Shown here: positions 4,847 to 9,377 of the stretch, piece by piece
Layout: each line of letters begins with the position of its first letter
Position numbering within the stretch: the first letter of the stretch is position 1
Source: Desulfobacteraceae bacterium
GTDB lineage: Bacteria > Desulfobacterota > Desulfobacteria > Desulfobacterales > JAABSP01
DNA: 9,377 bases
Direction of reading: 5' to 3'
NCBI GenBank assembly: GCA_011390035.1
Contig: JAABTE010000081.1
Location: 1 to 9,377, forward strand
The notes under the pieces: model-generated
Told to the model about the DNA's origin: nothing
Seen by the model: only the letters and a program-made list of their open reading frames with translations
Database searches by the model: none
Program-made: the position numbers and the translations under genes

Positions 4847-6716
4847 CGTCAAGGAAAAAAGCATCGCCCAGGACAGTCGGCTGCTGCTGGAAAAGGCGCG
4901 GGCCGACGGCGTTGAAACCGTCTGGGATCGGTTCGCGGCCCAGCTTCCGAATTGCGGGTACTGCGAGATGGGGTTGAGCTGCCGGATCTGCGTGATGGGG
5001 CCGTGCCGGATCGATCCCTTTGGCGAGGGGCCCCAGCGGGGGGTGTGCGGGGCGGACGCGGATATTATCGTGGCGCGGAACCTGGGGCGCATGATCGCCG
5101 CCGGCGCGGCGTCCCATTCCGATCATGGCCGGGATCTGGTGGAAACGCTGGCGGAAGTGGCTGAGGGACGGGCCGAGGGATATGGCATCGCCGACGAGGC
5201 CAAGCTGCGGTCTTTTGCCGGAGAATACGGCATCGACACGAACGATAAGGACGCCCTGGCGGTGGCCGCCGAGCTGGCCGAGGCGCTTCAGGAGGATTAC
5301 GGGACGCGGAAAAAGGCCCTGACGCTGCTGGCACGGGCGCCGGAAAAACGCCGCGAGATCTGGAAGAAGCTGGGCATTGCGCCAAGGGGCATCGACCGGG
5401 AGACATCGGAGATGATGCACAGAACCCACATGGGCGTGGACAACGACTGGCAGAGCATCCTGCTGCATGCCATGCGCAATGCCCTGTCGGATGGGTGGGG
5501 CGGGTCGCTCATCGCTTCGGAGGTGTCGGATATACTGTGCGGCACGCCGACGCCAACCCCCACCACGGCCAATGCCGGGGTGCTGAAGAAGGACCAGGTG
5601 AACATCGTGGTTCATGGGCACAACCCGGTGGTGTCCGAGATGATCCTGCTGGCCTGCCAGTCGCCGGAGATGATCGCCCTGGCAAGGGAAAAAGGAGCGG
5701 ACGGCATCAACCTGGCGGGTGTGTGCTGCACCGGCAACGAGCTGCAGATGCGCCACGGCATCCCCATGGCCGGCAACCACCTGAGTACCGAGCTGGTGCT
5801 GACCACCGGGGCGGTGGAGATGATGATTGTCGATTATCAATGCATCATGCCATCCCTGGGGCAGGTGGCGGCCTGCTATCATACGAAAATGATCTCCACC
5901 AGCGACAAGGCCCGCTTCCCCGGCATGGAGCACCGGGAGTTTCATCCGGACAACGCACGGAAAATAGCCGGGGAGCTGGTACGGGAAGCGGTGGAGAATT
6001 TCTCCCGGCGAGGGGAGGTCTACCTGCCGGTGGCGCCGGTGACCGCCACCACCGGTTTTTCCGTGGAGGCGGTGGTTCAGGCCCTGGGCGGCACGCCGGA
6101 GCCGCTGCTGGACGCCATCAAAAAGGGCGCCATCCGAGGGGCGGCCGGGGTGGTGGGGTGCAACAACCCGCGCATCAAGCAGGATCATGGCCATGTTACC
6201 CTCATGCGCCGCCTGATCGAAAACGACATTCTCGTGGTGGATACCGGCTGTGCCGCAGTGGCCAGCGCCAAGGCCGGATTCAAGACGGCAGAGGCGGCCG
6301 CCATGGCGGGAGACGGGCTGAAGGCGGTCTGTCAGGCATTGAAGATCCCGCCAGTACTCCACATGGGCTCCTGCGTTGACAACGTGCGCATCCTCACGCT
6401 GGCATCCGCGCTGGCCAATGCCCTGGGCACCGACATCAGCGATCTGCCCATCGCCGGCGCCGCGCCGGAGTGGTATTCGGAGAAGGCGGCGGCCATCGGG
6501 CTTTATTTCGTGGCCAGCGGGGTTTACACGGTGCTGGGGCCCATGCCGCCCATCACCGGATCGGCCAACGTGGCCCGGCTGCTCACCCAGGGGCTGAACG
6601 ACGCGGTGGGGGCCACCTTCGCCGTGGAGCCCGATCCGGAAAAGGCGGCGCTGCTGATCCGGCGCCACATCGAAGACAAGCGGCGCAATCTGGGGCTGGA
6701 TGCGAAAGCCGTTTAG
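4836..6716 (+). CDS. cooS: Ni-containing carbon monoxide dehydrogenase, catalytic subunit (CX2C D-cluster variant)
   Basis: CooS oxidises CO with water to CO2, two protons and two electrons at a NiFeS C-cluster; the enzyme is a homodimer. The 626-aa length is typical of monofunctional CODH. By alignment from memory to Carboxydothermus CODH-II, the C-cluster ligands are all present: H262 (HGHNP), C298 (CCTGNE), C336 (DYQC), C442 (GCNN), C472 (TGC) and C513 (GSCVDN). The catalytic H94 (AASHSDH) and K550 (SEKAAAIG) are also there. B-cluster cysteines are C49, C52, C57 and C71. The D-cluster pair is C40 and C43 (CGYC), while the position of the second CODH-II D-cluster cysteine is S48. This CX2C form is known from D. 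vulgaris CODH, which carries a 2Fe-2S D-cluster. AAGGAG (4823-4828) is seven bases before the start, which overlaps cooF. No acs gene or cooC is visible. Confidence 0.97.
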   Translation: MKDSVKEKSIAQDSRLLLEKARADGVETVWDRFAAQLPNCGYCEMGLSCRICVMGPCRIDPFGEGPQRGVCGADADIIVARNLGRMIAAGAASHSDHGRDLVETLAEVAEGRAEGYGIADEAKLRSFAGEYGIDTNDKDALAVAAELAEALQEDYGTRKKALTLLARAPEKRREIWKKLGIAPRGIDRETSEMMHRTHMGVDNDWQSILLHAMRNALSDGWGGSLIASEVSDILCGTPTPTPTTANAGVLKKDQVNIVVHGHNPVVSEMILLACQSPEMIALAREKGADGINLAGVCCTGNELQMRHGIPMAGNHLSTELVLTTGAVEMMIVDYQCIMPSLGQVAACYHTKMISTSDKARFPGMEHREFHPDNARKIAGELVREAVENFSRRGEVYLPVAPVTATTGFSVEAVVQALGGTPEPLLDAIKKGAIRGAAGVVGCNNPRIKQDHGHVTLMRRLIENDILVVDTGCAAVASAKAGFKTAEAAAMAGDGLKAVCQALKIPPVLHMGSCVDNVRILTLASALANALGTDISDLPIAGAAPEWYSEKAAAIGLYFVASGVYTVLGPMPPITGSANVARLLTQGLNDAVGATFAVEPDPEKAALLIRRHIEDKRRNLGLDAKAV

Positions 6717-6728
6717 CCCGGCGCCGGG
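6717..6728. repeat. Perfect 12-bp GC palindrome directly after cooS
   Basis: CCCGGCGCCGGG begins at the first base after the cooS stop codon and is self-complementary. It is followed by CCCC rather than a T run, so it does not fit a canonical intrinsic terminator, though it could stall or stabilise the 3' end. Whether transcription continues into the antiporter genes cannot be decided. Confidence 0.4.
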
Positions 6729-6735
6729 CCCCGAA

Positions 6736-6787
6736 GCTCCAGACATCGGTGGGCCCCATCGGTCCAAGCGCCATCAGTCCAGGCATC
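6736..6787. repeat. Degenerate short repeat tract before the first antiporter gene
   Basis: Four imperfect units of 12-15 bp, each ending in CATC, follow each other at 6736-6747, 6748-6760, 6761-6775 and 6776-6787. Three contain a TCCA or TCCAAG/TCCAGG core. On the minus strand they read GATG...TGGA. The units differ in length, so this is weaker than the other two arrays in the window and could be chance. Confidence 0.35.
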
Positions 6788-6809
6788 GAGGGATGGCTCC
6801 CGCCCGCCC

Positions 6810-8114
6810 ATGAAAAGCGTTTTCGCCCTGCTGCTGGTGATTCTGCTGGCCTTTTCCGGATATCACCTGACCTTTCGGGGGGTGCGGTTCCGCGCCCCCC
6901 GCTTCACCCGGGTCTTTTACCTGACCGGCGCGGAATTTCTGCTGCTGGGGCTTTTGCTGTCGCCGGCGCTGCTGAACATCCTGGACGAGCCGACCCGCCA
7001 GCGGCTGGCGCCCCTTAGCACGATGGCGCTGGGGTGGGTCGGGATGCTTTACGGCTTTCAGTTCGATCTGAAACGGCTGCGCCGCTTCCCGCCGGCCCGC
7101 ACCGCCGTCGCCCTGCTCGAATCGGTTTTCACCATGGCCCTGGCGCTGCCCCTGGCGCTGTGGCATCTGCCCTCCCTGTTTCCTGAATCCGCGTCGCTGC
7201 TGATCCCCCTTTCCCTGCTCATGGCCACGGCGGCGGCCTGCTCGGGCCAGACGGGGCTGGCGCTCCTCGCTGCTGAAAAGGGGGCGGAGGCGGACGACGG
7301 CCGCATCGATCTGCTGCGCTATCTGGCCAGCCTGGACGGCCTGCCGGCGTTGCTCGTTTTCGGGCTGGCCTTTTCCTTCCGGCCCGGGCCGGAGGGCGGG
7401 GCGTGGGTCGCGGCGCCGGCGGGGGCCATCGCCATGAGCCTTGGGGCGGGCATGGGGCTGCTGGTCCTGTTCTGGCTGTTCGTCAACCAGAACATGGACG
7501 AGTCCGAGCTGGCGCTGGTGGTGATCGGCATGATCCTGATGGCCAGCGGCGTGGCGGCCATGGTGGGGTTTTCGCCGCTTTTGACCAACGTGTTCGTGGG
7601 GCTGTGCCTGGTGAACATGACCCGGCGCGGGGAGCGGATCTATCGTATTCTGGCCATTGTGGAAAAGCCGGCCTACCTGGTGCTGCTGGTCTTTCTGGGG
7701 GCGCTGTGGCAACCGGCCCCGGCGGCCGTCTGGATCGGGGCGGCGGCGTTTCTGACCGTCCGGACGGCGGCCAAGGCCGCGGCGGTTCCGCTGGCGCTGC
7801 GGCTCGTTCCGGCGGCGGGCCGATATCCGGCTTTTCTGGGGCTGGGGCTGGTGGAGCAGGGGGGGCTGTCCCTGGCGCTGCTGCTCGATTTCAGCCATCG
7901 GTTTCCAGAGGCCATCGTGGCGGGGGTGGTCTCGGCTGTTCTTGGGGCCACGCTTCTAAGCGAGCTGATCGGGCTTCGGCTGCAGCGGGTTGCGGCGGGG
8001 CGGGCCGGCCGGCCGGATGCAGCGGACCCAGTGGACATGGTGGACTCAGTGGACTCAGTGGACTCAGTAGACGCGATGGACGCGATGGACGCGAAAGACG
8101 CCGATGTCCCCTGA
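6810..8114 (+). CDS. Cation:proton antiporter-like (CPA2/Kef-type) membrane protein with a repeat-encoded C-terminal tail
   Basis: This 434-aa protein is hydrophobic almost throughout, with about 12-13 membrane segments. The first is at about 3-20, others at about 38-58, 67-84, 98-118, 129-152, 172-189, 204-226 and 233-254, then a cluster to about 390. The pattern SLLMATAAACSGQTGLALLA (135-154), the acidic LDGLPALL (175-182, D176) and LVEQGGLSLALLL (347-359) parallel the core helices, ion-binding aspartate and late TM motif of CPA2 exchangers. It should exchange Na+ or K+ for H+ across the inner membrane, but the ion is unknown. Residues 403-431 are a cytosolic-looking tail of nine X-D-X tripeptides. 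No good Shine-Dalgarno sequence precedes the ATG (GAGGGA is 16 bases away). It follows cooS by 93 bp and overlaps the next antiporter gene by 11 nt, so the two probably act or are made together. Confidence 0.82.
   Translation: MKSVFALLLVILLAFSGYHLTFRGVRFRAPRFTRVFYLTGAEFLLLGLLLSPALLNILDEPTRQRLAPLSTMALGWVGMLYGFQFDLKRLRRFPPARTAVALLESVFTMALALPLALWHLPSLFPESASLLIPLSLLMATAAACSGQTGLALLAAEKGAEADDGRIDLLRYLASLDGLPALLVFGLAFSFRPGPEGGAWVAAPAGAIAMSLGAGMGLLVLFWLFVNQNMDESELALVVIGMILMASGVAAMVGFSPLLTNVFVGLCLVNMTRRGERIYRILAIVEKPAYLVLLVFLGALWQPAPAAVWIGAAAFLTVRTAAKAAAVPLALRLVPAAGRYPAFLGLGLVEQGGLSLALLLDFSHRFPEAIVAGVVSAVLGATLLSELIGLRLQRVAAGRAGRPDAADPVDMVDSVDSVDSVDAMDAMDAKDADVP
8022..8102 (+). repeat. Nine-unit 9-bp tandem repeat at the antiporter gene junction
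   Basis: Nine 9-bp units fill this stretch. The three central units (8040-8066) are identical, GTGGACTCA; two later ones are identical, ATGGACGCG (8076-8093). The others are variants, and GAC is invariant in all nine. The repeats are in frame with the upstream antiporter gene and encode A-D-P, V-D-M, V-D-S three times, V-D-A, M-D-A twice and K-D-A. The array ends one base before the ATG of the next gene (8104), so it also serves as its upstream region, which lacks a clear Shine-Dalgarno sequence. Confidence 0.92.
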
Positions 8115-9377
8115 GCGCCGGCGCAAAATCGAGCATCTCTCGCTGCGCCTGATGGCGCTGGCCATGATCATCGGGTTTGCGGCCTGGCTGGGGCAAACGA
8201 CGCCCGATGCCGCCGCTCACCCGGCCGGCCGGGCCAATCTTTCCCTTGGCGTCATGCTGCTGTCGGCCCATGTGGCCGGCCAGATCCTGAAGGGCTTCGG
8301 GCTGCCGCTGCTCAGCGGATATCTGCTGGCCGGCATCCTGGCCGGGCCCCACGGGCTCGGCTTTCTGAGCCGGCCGATGGTGGCGGACATGCGCCTGCTG
8401 GACGACCTGGCCCTGGGCTTTATCGCCCTGGCCGCCGGCGAGGCCTTCGACCTGGCCGCCGTCAAAAGAAGGCGCAAGTCGGTGATCCTCAACATCGTCC
8501 TGCAAACCGTGGTGATCTTTCTGATGGTCTTTGGCTTCATGGCCCTCTTCGGCGGACTTTTCGAGTCATTCCGGCCGTTCGACCCGGCCCGGCGGATGGC
8601 CATCGCCATCCTGCTGGGGGTGACGGCCGTGGCGCGATCCCCCTCCTCGGCCATCGCCATCATCAGCGAATGCCGGGCAAGGGGGGATTTCACCAGCACG
8701 GCGCTGGGGGTGACCGTGGCCATCGACGTGCTGATCATCATCCTGTTCACCCTGGCCATGACAGCGGTGCGGATGCTGTTTTCGGGGGACGGCGGGGTGA
8801 ACCTGTTCGTTTTCGGGGCGCTGAGCCTGGAGATCGGCGCCTCCATCGCCATCGGGGCCGCCTCCGGAAAGCTGATCGCCGGCTATATCCGGCGGGCCGG
8901 GCACGATCTGCCGCTCTTTCTGCTCTTTTTCGCATTCGGCGTTGCCAAATCCTCGGAATGGCTGCGCCACTTCATGGAGGTCCATCACGGCTTCTCGCTG
9001 CACTTAGAGCCCCTGATCGTTTGCATGAGCGCCGGATTCGTCATCCGCAATCTCTGCGGAGACGGCCGGGAGGGCGGCGAAACTGCGGCGGCCTTCGGCC
9101 GGGCCATAAAGAAGGTCTCGCTGCCCGTTTATGTGCTGTTTTTCTCACTGGCGGGGGCGGGCATCGATTTAGGGGCGCTGGCGCGGCTGTGGCCCCTTGC
9201 CCTGTGTCTTGCGGGGGTCAGGGCACTGGGGCTTTTCATGGCCGCTTGGCTGGGCGGAACGCTGGCCGGAGACCCGCCGGCCCACAACCGGGTGGCCTGG
9301 ATGGCCTACCTGACCCAGGCGGGCGTTGCCATCGGGCTGGCCCAGTTGGCCATGCGCCAGTATCCGGAATTCGGCAG
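8104..9377 (+). CDS. CPA2-family cation:proton antiporter, N-terminal part (3' end off the window)
   Basis: At least 424 residues of a polytopic inner-membrane protein are visible. Diagnostic CPA2 features are LLSGYLLAGILAGP (69-82), the LLGVTAVARSPSSAIAIISE core helix (170-189), the ion-binding-type aspartate D208 in GVTVAIDVLIII, LPVYVLFFSLAGAGIDL (340-356) and LTQAGVAIGLAQL (403-415). The N-terminus is short and positively charged (MSPERRRKIEH), then enters a membrane helix. The ATG lies 11 nt inside the previous gene, so translation is probably coupled. The exchange domain looks nearly complete at the window edge; any C-terminal regulatory domain would lie beyond it. The two neighbouring proteins are distant relatives rather than a simple duplication: I see only motif-level likeness. 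Substrate ion and partner are unknown. Confidence 0.9.
   Translation, partial: MSPERRRKIEHLSLRLMALAMIIGFAAWLGQTTPDAAAHPAGRANLSLGVMLLSAHVAGQILKGFGLPLLSGYLLAGILAGPHGLGFLSRPMVADMRLLDDLALGFIALAAGEAFDLAAVKRRRKSVILNIVLQTVVIFLMVFGFMALFGGLFESFRPFDPARRMAIAILLGVTAVARSPSSAIAIISECRARGDFTSTALGVTVAIDVLIIILFTLAMTAVRMLFSGDGGVNLFVFGALSLEIGASIAIGAASGKLIAGYIRRAGHDLPLFLLFFAFGVAKSSEWLRHFMEVHHGFSLHLEPLIVCMSAGFVIRNLCGDGREGGETAAAFGRAIKKVSLPVYVLFFSLAGAGIDLGALARLWPLALCLAGVRALGLFMAAWLGGTLAGDPPAHNRVAWMAYLTQAGVAIGLAQLAMRQYPEFG

Noticed and set aside
4590..6767. Long minus-strand open frame of 725 codons
   Set aside because: It lies opposite cooF and cooS, which are unambiguous. Its translation has no recognisable domain and its composition is that of antisense shadow frames.
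6774..7898. Minus-strand open frame of 374 codons, very rich in Gln, Arg and Pro
   Set aside because: It is the antisense of the hydrophobic antiporter gene (Leu/Ala codons read backwards give Gln/Arg/Gly) and has no start signal or family match.

Overview
The window is GC-rich, densely coding bacterial DNA. A carbon monoxide dehydrogenase (CODH) whose N-terminal cysteine pattern is the CX2C type known from Desulfovibrio vulgaris, together with short GGAC-rich tandem repeats around gene ends, suggests an anaerobic, sulfate-reducer-like member of the Desulfobacterota (former Deltaproteobacteria). This assignment is an inference; there is no rRNA or other taxonomic marker here.

Layout. Positions 1-2601 hold a leftward group: a small 81-aa protein (2601-2356), a five-S1-domain RNA-binding protein (2312-819) and the 5' two-fifths or so of gatB (659-1, running off the left edge). 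Between the S1 gene and gatB lies a tandem array of seven 14-bp units whose degenerate last copy supplies the gatB Shine-Dalgarno sequence. A divergent intergenic region (2602-2867) carries a fair sigma70-like promoter for the leftward group and a weaker -10-like box for the rightward group.

Positions 2868-6716 hold a rightward CO-oxidation module: an FAD/NAD(P)-type oxidoreductase (FNOR), a CooF ferredoxin with four 4Fe-4S cysteine sets, and the Ni-containing CODH catalytic subunit CooS. cooF and cooS overlap by 11 nt. All C-cluster ligands of CooS are present. The likely electron path is CO -> CooS -> CooF -> FNOR -> NAD(P)+ or another acceptor. No acetyl-CoA synthase, CO-dependent hydrogenase, cooC maturation gene or CooA regulator is present.

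Positions 6810-9377 hold two consecutive membrane proteins of the cation:proton antiporter (CPA2/Kef-like) type, also overlapping by 11 nt; the second runs off the right edge. The first ends in a nine-unit 9-bp repeat encoding a [V/M]-D-[S/A] tail, and the repeat ends one base before the start codon of the second gene. Their relation to the CODH module is unproven.

I see no mobile element, CRISPR array, tRNA or rRNA. The most interesting items are the CODH variant with a predicted 2Fe-2S D-cluster and the repeat tracts placed directly before gene starts.
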